Shown here one piece after another: positions 9,181 through 18,547 of a DNA stretch of 64,000 nucleotides. How positions within the stretch are numbered: position 1 is the first letter of the stretch; every line of letters starts with the position of its first letter. The notes below the pieces were generated by a model, which was given only the letters and a program-made list of their open reading frames with translations, was not told where the DNA came from and ran no database searches. The stretch lies in the NCBI GenBank assembly GCA_022984795.1, contig JALIHJ010000014.1:124001-188000 (forward strand), in the 5' to 3' direction. The DNA is from Fabrea salina (taxonomy: Eukaryota > Ciliophora > Heterotrichea > Heterotrichida > Fabreidae). Both the position numbers and the translations under genes were made by a program.

Positions 9181-10008
9181 ATGGAGTCCAGTTATAGTAA
9201 GTTCAGTGAAAACTATCAAGAAAAAATGGAAGAGCACAGAAACTACAGAAGCTTCAATGAGAACCAAGTTGACCAAAAAAAACTTAGGAAAGACAAGATA
9301 CTAAACAGAGTGCGCATGGGTGTGTTTGCAGTTGTTCTGGTAGGCCTGGTAGTGTTCGTAGCAGTAGAAAACAAAAAAGTAGGCAGATGGGTGGCTGACT
9401 TCCTTGAATGGGTAGAAGACAATACAGTGCTTGGAATGGTTGTGTTTGTGCTTGTGTACATAGTAGCTACTGTTTTGTTTGTGCCAGGACTCATACTGAC
9501 TCTAGGTGCAGGGTTTGTGTACAACATGGTTTATGGCTTAGGTCTAGGCTTGGTCATAGCAACTTCTGTTGTGTTTGTAGGTGCAAGTATAGGGTCTATT
9601 CTGGCAATGCTTATGGGGAGGTATGTGTTTAGAGAAAGCTTAAGGGCACGCATTCAGAAGTACCCTAAACTCATGGCAATCGAAGACGCTGTGCAAGAAG
9701 AAGGTTTTAAACTTGTAACTTTGCTAAGACTATCGCCAATCATTCCATTTAATGCCTTCAACTATTTTATGGGAATCACTTCAGTTAGGTTCAAAGACTA
9801 CTCCTTAGGTTCTTTTGGGTTACTTCCAGGAACACTGGCTTACGCTTACTTTGGAACAGCCCTTGGGTCAATATCCGAAGCAGCACAAGGCAAAACACAA
9901 GGAGGAGCCCTTGAACTAGGGTTCATCATTGGAGGCTCTGTTTTGGCACTTGGAGCTGTGGTTTACGTGTCTTACGTTGCCAAGAAGAAAATCAAACACT
10001 ATTGTTGA
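9181..10008 (+). CDS. VTT-domain (TVP38/TMEM64, DedA-like) membrane protein
   Basis: A 275-residue integral membrane protein. A charged cytosolic N-terminus (1-45) is followed by a hydrophobic segment (about 46-63) and the VTT/SNARE-associated core (about 80-225). The core contains FVPGLILTLGAGFVY, a Gly-rich re-entrant region, and the conserved LLRLSPIIPFNAFNYFMGIT. A last membrane span (about 245-267) precedes a basic tail. Family members are lipid scramblases or ion/lipid transporters of the Golgi and ER; the substrate here is unknown. It ends in TGA, one of the few genes in the window to do so, and no long open frame follows, consistent with a true stop. Confidence 0.92.
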   Translation: MESSYSKFSENYQEKMEEHRNYRSFNENQVDQKKLRKDKILNRVRMGVFAVVLVGLVVFVAVENKKVGRWVADFLEWVEDNTVLGMVVFVLVYIVATVLFVPGLILTLGAGFVYNMVYGLGLGLVIATSVVFVGASIGSILAMLMGRYVFRESLRARIQKYPKLMAIEDAVQEEGFKLVTLLRLSPIIPFNAFNYFMGITSVRFKDYSLGSFGLLPGTLAYAYFGTALGSISEAAQGKTQGGALELGFIIGGSVLALGAVVYVSYVAKKKIKHYC

Positions 10009-10097
10009 GCAGAGAGAAAACCAAAACTACCAAAGTCCTGACTATAACAACTAATGTAAAAACCGTTATTCATTTGAATTGTAATAATTCGTTAAAA

Positions 10098-11792
10098 ATG
10101 TACTTAAGGCTGCACTCATCCCCAGCATGGAGTATCAAAGGCAAAGCCAGTCAAAGCAAACTGGAAGACACTCCTGGAGCTGGAACTTACTCGCCAAATG
10201 AAGTTTACCGAGATTCTTCACCAAACTGGAAAATAGGAAAGGCACCACGCTTCAAGTACTCTGTGAATGATTCTCCAGGCCCTTGTGCATATTCATATAC
10301 CTCAAGGCCAGCCTCAGCAGGACCTAAGTTTTCCAAAGCTAAGAGCTCAACTGCACTTCGATCAGAAACTCCTGGCCCTGGAGCTTACTCTTCTCCTTCA
10401 AAGTTAAGGGAAGGTCCAAGTTACTCCATTTTAGGCAGGAAGTTCTACAGTCCAGAAAACACAACTCCAGTAATATTTACTTAGGGTCCAAACCACTATG
10501 AAACTACAATAAACCTAGACCACTCTCCTAGCTACTCTATTGGCAAAAGAAGAACTTACCCCAAAAACCCTGAAGTTACTCCAGGTCCAGGAAACTACAA
10601 TAGTAGAACACCTAGCAGTTCGCCCAACTGCAGATTTGGAAAAGAGTCTAGATTAAAGGACTTAGCTGAAAACTCAGTAGGACCTGGACAGTACGAACTC
10701 AAAAGCACTTTCAGCACTAGAGGCTGGACAATGACTGAAAAACGCCCGCTTAAGGAACTTTCGCACTCTCCTGGCCCTGCTGCCTACAATTCACGGTTTG
10801 AAAAAGCAGCACCTAGTTTCACCATGGCAAAGTCCGCGCGTCCTGATATGGTGAAGTCCCACAAAGAACTTCCTGGACCAGGGCAATACAACTACGAAAA
10901 AAGCTATAAACCCCAAGGCGGAACAATTTCAAAACAAAAAAGACTTTTAGAGTACTCGTTGTCCCCAAGTCCGGGCCCTGGAGCTTACAATTACTCAGCG
11001 AAAAAAGAAGCTCCTTCTTTCTCGATTGGAGGGAAGTTTAAACCACACGGAAAGTCAGACACTCCGGGTCCAGGAACTTACACTCCCAACAAACTTGAAA
11101 ACTCTCCTTCTTACTCCATTGGAGTAAACCGCTATAGACCTGAAAGCTCTTTAAACTGCAGTCCTTCTACAAAGCCCAGTCCTGCAAAGAGACCTAAGAC
11201 TAGTGTTAGATCTATGAAGCTGAGCGACTACACTCCTGGGTCAGTGCTTAAAACTTCCCCAAGTACTTTTCTGAGAACCAAGAATGACACCCCTGGACCT
11301 GGCTCATACAATGCCCAAGTTTACACCAAAGTGCCAATTTACAGAATAGGCAAGGCAAAAAGAAACTTGTACCCTAAGGTTGAGGACACGCCTGGACCAG
11401 GAGCATACACTACTAATTCTTACCTAAACAAGTCTGCTTCTTCATTTGGAAAAGCCACCAGAACTCAAAAACCAAAAGAAAATGGAAGCGTAGGTCCAGG
11501 CTCTTACTTTTACACTGAAAAAAGCAGGGGACCTTCTTACTCAATTTATAAGAGGTACAGGAACCAGCAAAGATCAGATACTCCAGGCCCAGGAGCTTAC
11601 TATTCTAAGTCTTGGGGAGGAGAACTAAAGTCCACTAGCATGATAAAACTCAGCCAAAAGATTTCGCCTCAGTGGAGCTTTGCAAAGGGAGGCAGAATCC
11701 AGCCAAAAGATGACCCTACACCTGGCCCTGGAAGTTATAACATTCCTAGCAGCATAGCCGACGTTCCAAGTTATGCCATTAAAACTACTTAA
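10098..11792 (+). CDS. Sperm-tail PG-rich (STPGR) repeat protein, two exons
   Basis: A 559-residue axonemal or microtubule-associated protein built of about 15 repeats with core (T/S)PGPGxY spaced roughly 35 residues apart, separated by basic linkers with SYSIG-type motifs. Family members such as STPG1 and ODF3 line ciliary microtubules. The frame is broken at 10482-10484 by TAG, but removing a 15-base intron at 10470-10484 joins ...NTTP to GPNHYE and restores a repeat exactly across the junction. I chose M at 10098 (MYLRLHSS) because sequence upstream of it in frame has no repeats and is AT-rich leader. Its stop is followed after 3 bases by the next gene's ATG. Confidence 0.92.
10470..10484 (+). 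other. 15-base intron in the STPGR gene
   Basis: Reads gtaatatttacttag and lies in phase 0. It carries an in-frame TAG if retained, and its removal rebuilds a TPGPNHY repeat core. It has T9 and A10 (the likely branch-point adenine) like the other introns in this window. Confidence 0.93.
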
Positions 11793-11795
11793 TAA

Positions 11796-14711
11796 ATGGA
11801 AAATCAAAATTTATATTGGGAGTGCTTCAAAAACGTTGAAAAAGGTGAAGCATTGCAAAAAGTTTATGACTCGGTTCCTAAACCCGTTACAGACGAAAAT
11901 GTGGCTGAATTTCTCACTAAAGCTTCGAGTAGTTTAGGCTATGATATTTCTGGTGCTAAAGAGTCCTTTTCGAAGTGGACGAACCTCAACGACCCACTTG
12001 ACGTTGTTTGTATCAAAGACATAAGTTTTGACGAATTGAAGAGGAGACTTGGCAACTGGGTGCTTGAAAGAGTCCACTCTGAGTCCAAAGAAAAGTTGCC
12101 GTTATCTAAGTTCATCAGTCAAGCTAGGGACGTTTACCAAAAGAATCCAGAAAGCACCTCAATTACTTCTGTTTTAAAACAAGAAGTTGAAAAACTTTCA
12201 AAAGCCAATAAGGAACCAGTTAAGCAGATTCCCAAAGAGCCAATTAAGCAGGCTTCCAAAAAGCCAGAAGAACAAAAGCCCAAGCCCAAACCCAAACAGA
12301 GAACTAAAGAGACTTTGGACTCCAATGTTGAAGTGACTATGGAAGAAGCAAAAGAAACTGCCTGTAGCTACAGCACCAACCCTGAACTTTCCTACAAGTT
12401 CTGGAATGCTTTTTTAAACATAAACACTGGAAACGTTGTAGAAGAACCTTTTATGATGAAAAAAAAGCCTATTGACGAGTCAAAGGCTGGCGAAGTAGTT
12501 AAAGAAATTGAAAAAGTCTTAGAGTTGGAGTTTGACTTCAAAGAAAACATCTTTTTAAAGTGGGTGAACCCCAACGACCCCAACGATGTTGTAAACGGAA
12601 GAGACATTAGCTTGCTTGAATTCAAAAAAAGACTTGGGAACTCCATTTTGAAAACCCTGTTTGACTTAAAGACTGTTTACTACGGAAGCACTTTCCAGTT
12701 CATCCAAGAAATCAGAGGAAAGGTAGGACAACCTGTAGTGGACAAAAAACTAGTGAAGTCCCTGATGAAAGAACTTCAGGAAAAAGAAATCAAGGACCTC
12801 ATGAAAAAAAAGCAAGCTAAAGGACTTGAGTACAAGGCCAAAGAAGTAAAAGACCTTGAGTACCAAGTAGAGTCTACTCCTGACCCCAAAGAAAAGTTAA
12901 AAGCTGTTAAAAACCTCAATGAAAAAAAGAAAGACTTTGAGGTCGACAAAAGAAAGATTTACTACGTAAGGAAATTCCGCAAGTCAAGTTCCCAAAGCGT
13001 TGAAGAGTCCTATGAAAAGTCACTTAAACAGATTTTAAACAACAACTTTGAAAAACCCCGCAGGTCAGTTGAAAAAAAACACCAAGAAGAACCCATCACT
13101 ATCAAAGCCTTTGAAAAAAGTCCTAGAAAAGAAAGATCGAAAGAAAAAATCACACCACCTAGAGCGCAGTCCAAAACTAAAATCCAACCCCAGGCAGAAA
13201 ACGTTCTTAGTAAGTTAAAACCCACTAAAACCAACCTTAAGACTCCAAAGGAAGGAGTTAGCTACTTATCTAAAAGTGAGCCAGTTAAAAATAGCAGCTG
13301 GATCAAGCCTTTGTTCAAGCACTATGAGTCTTATTTAGCTGAAGCTTTTTACGCCTTCGACTCAAACAAAAACAACAAAATTCAGGCTGAGAACTTACCA
13401 AGTGTTTTGCGGGATTTGTTTAAAAAAGCCCAGTTGCTAATAGACGAAAGGTCCTTGTCTAAATTTGACAGTTTAGTTAGTTCTATGTTCAGTCCAAGTG
13501 AAGAAGTTACTTTTGAACAATTTTGTCAAACGGCTGAAGACTGGGCTAAGAGTTACAACAAAGTTAAAAACAGAATCATCAACATCATTGAGAAAAGCAT
13601 CGAGGAGTTCAAAAGCATCCTGAGCTCCTACAACTACCACGACCAAAGCATCCAAGACACTGTTGACCAAATGCAGAACTACTTAGATGTAATAGCTGAG
13701 AAAAAAGCTAAGGAAATTGAAAAGAACATAGACATAGAAACTTTAAAAGCCATAAACGAGATCTTTATGTTCTACGCTAAGTCCAGCACTATGGTGGGCA
13801 AAAAGCCTACTTTCGAGGCTTTGAAAGACAACAACGAAACTTGGGGCATCAGCAAGTTTATGAAGTTTTGTTCAGATTTCAGCATTACTCGGAAAAACTG
13901 GGCCAAAGAGAGACTGCTTTCTAGCGAAGAACTTTCAGAAATATTCAAAAGAACTGCTACTTACTCCCGCTACATGAGCAAAAACGAGTTCATCAGTGCG
14001 CTAGACAAAATAGCTGACAACTTTTTTAATGAAACTTACGACCAACTCTACCAAACCAAGTACTCTTGTTTGCCTGTTGTTCACAAAAGAAGTTTGTTTT
14101 ACGCTTTTTTAGAAATAAACAGTAAAGAAGGCTACAAGAAGAAAATGAAAGGCTTCGGGATTCCTTTTGGGAACTTCAAAGACGATGAAAGGATTCCTAA
14201 AGACGAAAGCAGCCACAAGTACAGCTTCAGACTGTCTCCTCAAAAAAAGCGCCAACTAAATGAGTGGAGGGAAAAAAACTACTCAAACTCGCCTGTGAGA
14301 CCAAACCAAAAAGAACTCAACGAAGCCAATAGTTTCAAAAGAATCAGAACTCCTTCAGTTCCTAAGTCAGGCTACGCACGGAGACTCTTGGCTAAAAAAA
14401 CCGCTCAAAGTAACCACAATAACTCAGCAGCAGAGTCTTCTGTAAAAGAAACAGACTCCCACGAAGGAGGAACACCTTTATACTTCAAGAACCTTTCAGA
14501 ACTCCAAGTGAACAAAGAAGAAATGGATGACTTTCTGCACCAAGAAGAAGACGAACAAGTTCAAAAGTTCTACGGGTCACTTAGCACTCAACGTTATTCC
14601 CAAAACTCCAACACGAGACTAAAGGCTGTAATGCAAATGCACGATGAAAAGTACAACAAAGGACTCAAAGTCATCCAAAAAGCCAAAAACGGGTTTAACA
14701 AGTATCTATGA
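11796..14711 (+). CDS. Orphan 971-aa protein with duplicated N-terminal domain
   Basis: No known family is recognised. Two related domains occupy about residues 25-125 and 200-320; both contain an F.KW.N.NDP.DVV..(R/K)DIS..E.K(R/K)RLGN block. A Pro/Lys linker separates them and a long Lys/Glu-rich disordered region follows. An EF-hand-like segment near 511-540 (AFDSNKNNKIQAENL) and a helical region (about 550-800) come next, then a basic tail. The Ca2+-type loop and location beside the STPGR gene make a cytoskeletal role conceivable, but this is inference. The ATG comes only 3 bases after the preceding stop. The stop is TGA. Confidence 0.85.
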   Translation: MENQNLYWECFKNVEKGEALQKVYDSVPKPVTDENVAEFLTKASSSLGYDISGAKESFSKWTNLNDPLDVVCIKDISFDELKRRLGNWVLERVHSESKEKLPLSKFISQARDVYQKNPESTSITSVLKQEVEKLSKANKEPVKQIPKEPIKQASKKPEEQKPKPKPKQRTKETLDSNVEVTMEEAKETACSYSTNPELSYKFWNAFLNINTGNVVEEPFMMKKKPIDESKAGEVVKEIEKVLELEFDFKENIFLKWVNPNDPNDVVNGRDISLLEFKKRLGNSILKTLFDLKTVYYGSTFQFIQEIRGKVGQPVVDKKLVKSLMKELQEKEIKDLMKKKQAKGLEYKAKEVKDLEYQVESTPDPKEKLKAVKNLNEKKKDFEVDKRKIYYVRKFRKSSSQSVEESYEKSLKQILNNNFEKPRRSVEKKHQEEPITIKAFEKSPRKERSKEKITPPRAQSKTKIQPQAENVLSKLKPTKTNLKTPKEGVSYLSKSEPVKNSSWIKPLFKHYESYLAEAFYAFDSNKNNKIQAENLPSVLRDLFKKAQLLIDERSLSKFDSLVSSMFSPSEEVTFEQFCQTAEDWAKSYNKVKNRIINIIEKSIEEFKSILSSYNYHDQSIQDTVDQMQNYLDVIAEKKAKEIEKNIDIETLKAINEIFMFYAKSSTMVGKKPTFEALKDNNETWGISKFMKFCSDFSITRKNWAKERLLSSEELSEIFKRTATYSRYMSKNEFISALDKIADNFFNETYDQLYQTKYSCLPVVHKRSLFYAFLEINSKEGYKKKMKGFGIPFGNFKDDERIPKDESSHKYSFRLSPQKKRQLNEWREKNYSNSPVRPNQKELNEANSFKRIRTPSVPKSGYARRLLAKKTAQSNHNNSAAESSVKETDSHEGGTPLYFKNLSELQVNKEEMDDFLHQEEDEQVQKFYGSLSTQRYSQNSNTRLKAVMQMHDEKYNKGLKVIQKAKNGFNKYL

Positions 14712-14733
14712 GGAATTTTCCAGTAATTAAATA

Positions 14734-15138
14734 ATGATTTTTAGGTACTTAGACAAAGCAGTGGACAAAGGGGTAGCCAAAATGTTTTCAAAAGGCAGAA
14801 AAGTAGGAAGGAGACTTGAAAGAGCTTACTACTCCAGTTACAAGCACTGGCTAGTTTACATTTCAAGAAGGAGCAAAGACAAGTCTGTGAAAATGACTAT
14901 GTTTATTTTAGCTTACTGCACCTTTGCTGTTTTCAGAGCTGTAATTGACTTGATGCACATGTCACCCACTATGCAAAGGGATGCTCCTTACTCTGCCCAC
15001 TTAGAAATGCTGGACAACTTCAACGAAGGAAAACCCATAGAAGAAGACCACGAACAACAAAAGATCGGTAAGGTGGTTAAAATGGACCGTTCCCAACAAA
15101 GAACCATCACGGACTTTTTGAACCAAAGAGGAAAATAA
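14734..15138 (+). CDS. Orphan small membrane protein, 134 aa
   Basis: No family is recognised. The first 50 residues are strongly basic with amphipathic character (KAVDKGVAKMFSKGRKVGRRLERAYY). One likely membrane span follows (about 52-70, MTMFILAYCTFAVFRAVI), then a hydrophilic tail. A basic start and a single span would suit a mitochondrial inner-membrane component, but there is no direct evidence. The start is preceded by CAGTAATTAAATAATG, the usual AT-rich leader, and the stop lies 17 bases before the next gene. Confidence 0.72.
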   Translation: MIFRYLDKAVDKGVAKMFSKGRKVGRRLERAYYSSYKHWLVYISRRSKDKSVKMTMFILAYCTFAVFRAVIDLMHMSPTMQRDAPYSAHLEMLDNFNEGKPIEEDHEQQKIGKVVKMDRSQQRTITDFLNQRGK

Positions 15139-15155
15139 GTATTTATAAACTTAAT

Positions 15156-15437
15156 ATGGAACAAGAAGGCGACCAGGAAGACATAAGTTTAGTTATTTTG
15201 AAAACACTTTCTAAAAACTTTGCTAAGTACATTGAGGAACATACTCTTGACCCAGGAACAACTCAACACTTACAAACCCAACTAGACTTAATCAACCAAC
15301 AACTTCAACTAATGCAAGAAGGCAAGTATGAAGAAGCTGCGGAAGTAGAGCAAAGAGTTGATAAAGATTCTATTCCTGATGAAGTCAAGGAGTCACTTCA
15401 GTCAGAACTCGACTTTAACATGTGCTCAGTCTTTTAA
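15156..15437 (+). CDS. Orphan small acidic helical protein, 93 aa
   Basis: No family is recognised. It is acidic, without membrane spans, and probably two or three helices (LQTQLDLINQQLQLMQEGKYEEAAEV resembles a coiled coil). It ends in NMCSVF, loosely like a CaaX-type tail but with Cys at the fourth position from the end, so the prenylation motif would read CSVF; this is speculative. It is flanked by 17- and 14-base gaps in a run of same-strand genes. Confidence 0.68.
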   Translation: MEQEGDQEDISLVILKTLSKNFAKYIEEHTLDPGTTQHLQTQLDLINQQLQLMQEGKYEEAAEVEQRVDKDSIPDEVKESLQSELDFNMCSVF

Positions 15438-15451
15438 TTTATAAGTCATAA

Positions 15452-16156
15452 ATGCTAAGGAAGGGCATCAAAAGATTCACCTGCCAAGACATAAAAGCTA
15501 ACTATCATCCAATAAAATCTGAGTCTGAAAGGCTAAGTAAAGTTTTGGAGTCCTCAGTCAAAGCTCTTCTGTACCCAAAAGAAGCACAGCATCTTTCAAC
15601 TTTCGGGGAGCTTTCTTCTTACTACGTACTTAAAGCAATACGTCAGAAAATGACCCAAGACTCCGTTGGGCTGCAAATCTTAAAAGAAAAACCTAGAATC
15701 AGACCTCCTTACGTGGACATTGAAGAACTCAGAGCTTTGCCCGTAAACACTCTAGGCAGAAAGTACGCTTACTACATGGACAACAACGCTTTTGAAATCC
15801 AAGAAAGACCCCTTGTAAAGCATATAGGAGATATTGAACTTGCTTACATCTACCAAAGGTACAAAGAAATCCATGACCTGCTACACGTAACTTTTGAAAA
15901 AGATGTTTCTGTTTACGAAGAACTAGAAGTTAAATGGTTTGAGTTCCAGCAGTTAGAGTTAGCCTCTGCTGGAATGTCTGCTTTGGTAGGTTCTGCTTTG
16001 CTTCCTCCACAAGAAGCCTGGCAACTATTCACTCAGGATGGACCTAACATGATCAAAGAAGCCAAAAAAGCCAAGTTCTGCATGAACGTTTACTTCGAAA
16101 AGCACTTTGAACAAGACTTCCAAGAATTTAAGAATTACTTTCTAAATAACTATTAA
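15452..16156 (+). CDS. COQ4: Ubiquinone biosynthesis protein COQ4
   Basis: A 234-residue homologue of COQ4, the mitochondrial matrix protein needed for coenzyme Q synthesis. The family's HDxxH metal-binding signature appears as HDLLHVTFEKDVSVYEE near residue 140. The surrounding blocks (LPVNTLGRKYAYYMD, DIELAYIYQRYKEIHD and the ELASAGMSALVG helix) also fit. The N-terminus MLRKGIKRFTCQDIKANYH is basic and low in acidic residues, consistent with a mitochondrial presequence. Length is normal for the family. The stop lies one base from the end of the convergent RING gene. Confidence 0.93.
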   Translation: MLRKGIKRFTCQDIKANYHPIKSESERLSKVLESSVKALLYPKEAQHLSTFGELSSYYVLKAIRQKMTQDSVGLQILKEKPRIRPPYVDIEELRALPVNTLGRKYAYYMDNNAFEIQERPLVKHIGDIELAYIYQRYKEIHDLLHVTFEKDVSVYEELEVKWFEFQQLELASAGMSALVGSALLPPQEAWQLFTQDGPNMIKEAKKAKFCMNVYFEKHFEQDFQEFKNYFLNNY

Positions 16157-16157
16157 G

Positions 16158-16622
16158 TTACAGTTGACTTCTGCATACAGGACAGGTGCTTTTGCGAGTA
16201 AGCCAGTTTGTAATACAAACTTCATGGAAAAAATGCTCACAGGGAAGTTTTCTCGCATTTTCACCTTTGGAATAACCGCAGTAACAAATAGAGCACTCAA
16301 AGTCTTCTGAAATACTTTCCCCTTCAATCAGTGGAAGGGAAGATATAGCCTCTGGCCCTAGTGCTTGTGGTTGGAGTCTTGTGTTAAAGTGTCTCACTAC
16401 TTGTATTCTATGACGTAACATATTGGCAATAGAATCTGAAACTTGAGTGTGGTTACTTGGGTGAGCAATCCCTTCAGGTCTGAATTGACTAGGGTGGGCT
16501 GAGTTCAGCTCTACTTCTTCTATAAGTTCACTCCTGCACCTAGAACACATTACAGTTTCTGAAGGCACTGAAAACTGCACTCTGCAGTTGTGACACCAGT
16601 AAGTTTTTTGGTGGGTCTCCAT
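16158..16622 (-). CDS. Zinc-ribbon / RING-H2 E3 ubiquitin ligase (RNF126/RNF115 type)
   Basis: A 154-residue protein with an N-terminal zinc ribbon (C10, C13, C26, C29; YWCHNC...CSRCRSELIEEVE), as in RNF126 and RNF115, where it binds ubiquitin or substrates. A disordered middle is followed by a C-terminal RING-H2 (about 110-152: CSICYCGY...LPCEHFFHEVCITNWL...CPVC). It is about half the length of the animal proteins. The expected role is ubiquitin transfer in quality control or trafficking. Its ATG lies head-to-head with that of FAM221A, with only 11 bases between them. Confidence 0.9.
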   Translation of the reverse strand: METHQKTYWCHNCRVQFSVPSETVMCSRCRSELIEEVELNSAHPSQFRPEGIAHPSNHTQVSDSIANMLRHRIQVVRHFNTRLQPQALGPEAISSLPLIEGESISEDFECSICYCGYSKGENARKLPCEHFFHEVCITNWLTRKSTCPVCRSQL

Positions 16623-16633
16623 GATATTATTAA
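16623..16633. promoter_or_regulatory. 11-base divergent spacer between RING gene and FAM221A
   Basis: The whole sequence between the two opposite ATG codons is gatattattaa. Both flanking genes are well supported by homology from near their first residues, so any promoter must fit in 11 bases or extend into coding DNA. The sequence is purely AT-rich apart from one G and contains ATTATTAA, like the leaders of other genes here. Promoter function is inferred from position. Confidence 0.55.
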
Positions 16634-17362
16634 ATGGAAAGAATTCACTTAGACAATAAAGCTGCAGAAGCAGTTCAAGCCTACATTGAGTACGAGCACA
16701 TTGTAGGCGGTGCTGATGGAGGCAAGTTGTTATCTCCGCAAGAATACGAAGAATTCAAACAACAAATTGCCAAGCAAAGGGCAAACCGCTTGTTTGTGTA
16801 TTGGACGAACTCTTCAGGACTTGAATGCAAAACTATTGGTCCTTTTTCTAAGTGCTTTTGTAACCACCGCTACAAAGACCACTCAACTGACAACAAACAG
16901 AAGAAAGTTCCTTGTAAAGTTCCTAAATGCAAATGTCGGGAGTTCAACTACGTTCCAATATACGGGTCAAACGACTTAAAGTGCCTGTGCAAGCACTCTT
17001 TTAGAGAACACGACCCTCTCCAAAAAGCTTGCACTAGAAGAGCTTGCAGGTGTCAAGGGTTCAGTTCCACACACTCTTGTTCCTGCTCACGGCACTACAA
17101 CGACCATGAAACTAGGTTTTACACTAAAGACGAAAGGGTCGCTATGGGCAAGCCTGTGGACAACCTAGGTGGAGGCGGAGACATGTACGCTGCCATGGGA
17201 GGGATTACCGATTTCACTAGTTTAGTAGATGGAATTGAAAGAGAGCAAGCAGGACCTGCTGAACTCCTTGCGCCTAGTCGGAGGGCCATTCAAGCTCCTG
17301 CTTCGAGAGTTGAAACTGTTTCTGCTTTGCAGTTGTATAACACTCCGCATAGATTGGCATAA
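16634..17362 (+). CDS. FAM221A: FAM221A-family cysteine-rich protein
   Basis: A 242-residue protein matching FAM221 along most of its length. The N-terminus has YIEYEHIVGGADGGKLLSPQEYEEFK and NRLFVYW...GLECK.IGP. Repeated CxCxHRYxxH-type clusters then follow (CFCNHRYKDH, CLCKHSFREH, CSCSRHYNDH) with intervening CKCREF and CRCQGF, and the motif MYAAMGGITDFTSL closes the conserved part. The clusters probably bind zinc. The molecular function of the family is unknown. The C-terminal 40 residues are not conserved in my recollection of the family. Confidence 0.9.
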   Translation: MERIHLDNKAAEAVQAYIEYEHIVGGADGGKLLSPQEYEEFKQQIAKQRANRLFVYWTNSSGLECKTIGPFSKCFCNHRYKDHSTDNKQKKVPCKVPKCKCREFNYVPIYGSNDLKCLCKHSFREHDPLQKACTRRACRCQGFSSTHSCSCSRHYNDHETRFYTKDERVAMGKPVDNLGGGGDMYAAMGGITDFTSLVDGIEREQAGPAELLAPSRRAIQAPASRVETVSALQLYNTPHRLA

Positions 17363-17404
17363 CTAATAACTATTCTGGATCACATACCCACAATTACGAA
17401 AAAT

Positions 17405-18535
17405 ATGTCTTTGGTCTCAGAGTCAATATTAGTATCAATAGACGCAGTTTTGGTCGTACTGATAGTTGCTTCAAGTGCTTTGATGCTAGTAAAACTAGGG
17501 GTATGCTTTACGTAGGTTGTTGAAAAAAAAGCTGGAACTCCCCTTTCAAAGATGACCATAAATCTTTTTCTGCCATGCCTGATGCTAACTGAGCTTATAC
17601 AGAACCTTGATCCTAGTGATCTGATAGCTTTTTTAGTGATCACTCTGTTTACTATCGGTACTTTATAGGCAGCGCATATTCTTCTAGGAAGTTTTTTGGG
17701 ATGGGTCTCCTCAAAACTTCTAACAAGCAACTCAGGCATAGCTAAACTGATGATGACTTGTCCTTCCTTCCACAACTTGTCAATAGCTTTGATCTTTGCT
17801 CAAGTTCTGGGTTCCAGTAATATAATCCAGGAGCCTGATTTCGGAGAGAAGTCAGTCCAGTATGTTTTATCCTGCTTTGCAATAAACGGGTTTGCAATGT
17901 GGTCAGGGGCTTTTTCTGTGATGGAAAAAGACTCCAAAAAGTGCGATTCTGACCTTAGTTTATGCATGCTTCCAACTAAAGATCGCGACATAAAAGATAA
18001 CTACCAGAAAAGTAGTTTGATTTTAGGGATAAAGAAATCACTTAACCCACCTGTAGTGGCGACTTTAATTGGAATTCCTTTAGCACTTATTCCTTACTCA
18101 CGCGAATACGTTTTTGCAGGGGAAAATGCTTATTTGCGTGATAATTTGTTTGCCAGTTTGTCGATGATGGGCAAAGCAGCTCCTATGCTGATTACTTTCT
18201 TGATAGGGCTTAAACTCAGTGACGGGTACTCGCCCCTTGCAGACGTATCGTGGAAGTCGATAGGGGCTATTGTGTTTCTGAAGATGTTCATACTGCCCTG
18301 GATTGGAATAGGGCTGGTGTACCTTTTGTACACTGCTGAAGTAATCGGAAGGGTCTTGGCCATAACTATAGTTTTGCTGTGGAGTTCGCCAACTTCTTTA
18401 CAGCTGTTTATGGTGTGTTCAGCTCAAGAAAACCAGGAGGACAACATTGCAAAGGTGTTTACAATCATGTACCTGACTTGTCCTATTCCTTTGGCCATCA
18501 ACACCCTCATATCAATTTATCTATTATACATTTAA
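17405..18535 (+). CDS. PIN-like / auxin-efflux-carrier-family transporter, three exons
   Basis: A 366-residue multi-pass membrane protein of the auxin efflux carrier (AEC) superfamily, with five hydrophobic segments before and five after a short cytosolic loop. Two frame breaks are removed by 15-base introns at 17501-17515 and 17658-17672. The spliced protein then aligns from end to end with the next gene (TINLFLPCLMLTELIQNLDPSDL; AHILLGSFLGW; SPTSLQLFMVCSAQENQEDNIAKVF). The substrate is unknown; in non-plant eukaryotes these are generic permeases. The start at 17405 follows ACGAAAAATATG and corresponds to the paralogue's start region. Confidence 0.92.
17501..17515 (+). other. 15-base intron 1 of the first PIN-like gene
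   Basis: Reads gtatgctttacgtag, phase 0, with an in-frame TAG if retained. Removal joins LVKLG to VVEKKAG, matching the paralogue's LVQLGVIHKSAE. T9-A10 is present. Confidence 0.92.
17658..17672 (+). other. 15-base intron 2 of the first PIN-like gene
   Basis: Reads gtactttataggcag, phase 1, ending in CAG rather than TAG. Removal creates an Ala codon and the segment TIAHILLGSFLGW, matching IIHILLGTALGW in the paralogue. T9-A10 is present. Confidence 0.9.
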
Positions 18536-18547
18536 CTCAGTAATAAA

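Noticed and set aside
10006-10008. UGA might be read as Trp or read through (as in Blepharisma)
   Set aside because: TGA ends the VTT gene and the 971-aa gene at sensible C-termini, the open run after each is only a few codons, and no long gene contains in-frame TGA although Trp is always TGG.
5297-10097. A polycistronic operon on the plus strand (SRPRA to VTT gene)
   Set aside because: Short spacers occur equally between unrelated, divergent and convergent genes, and each gene has its own AT-rich leader, so compaction explains it without co-transcription.
17380-17775. Minus-strand frame of 131 codons over the 5' exons of the first PIN-like gene
   Set aside because: The spliced plus-strand exons align with the paralogue; the antisense frame has no support.
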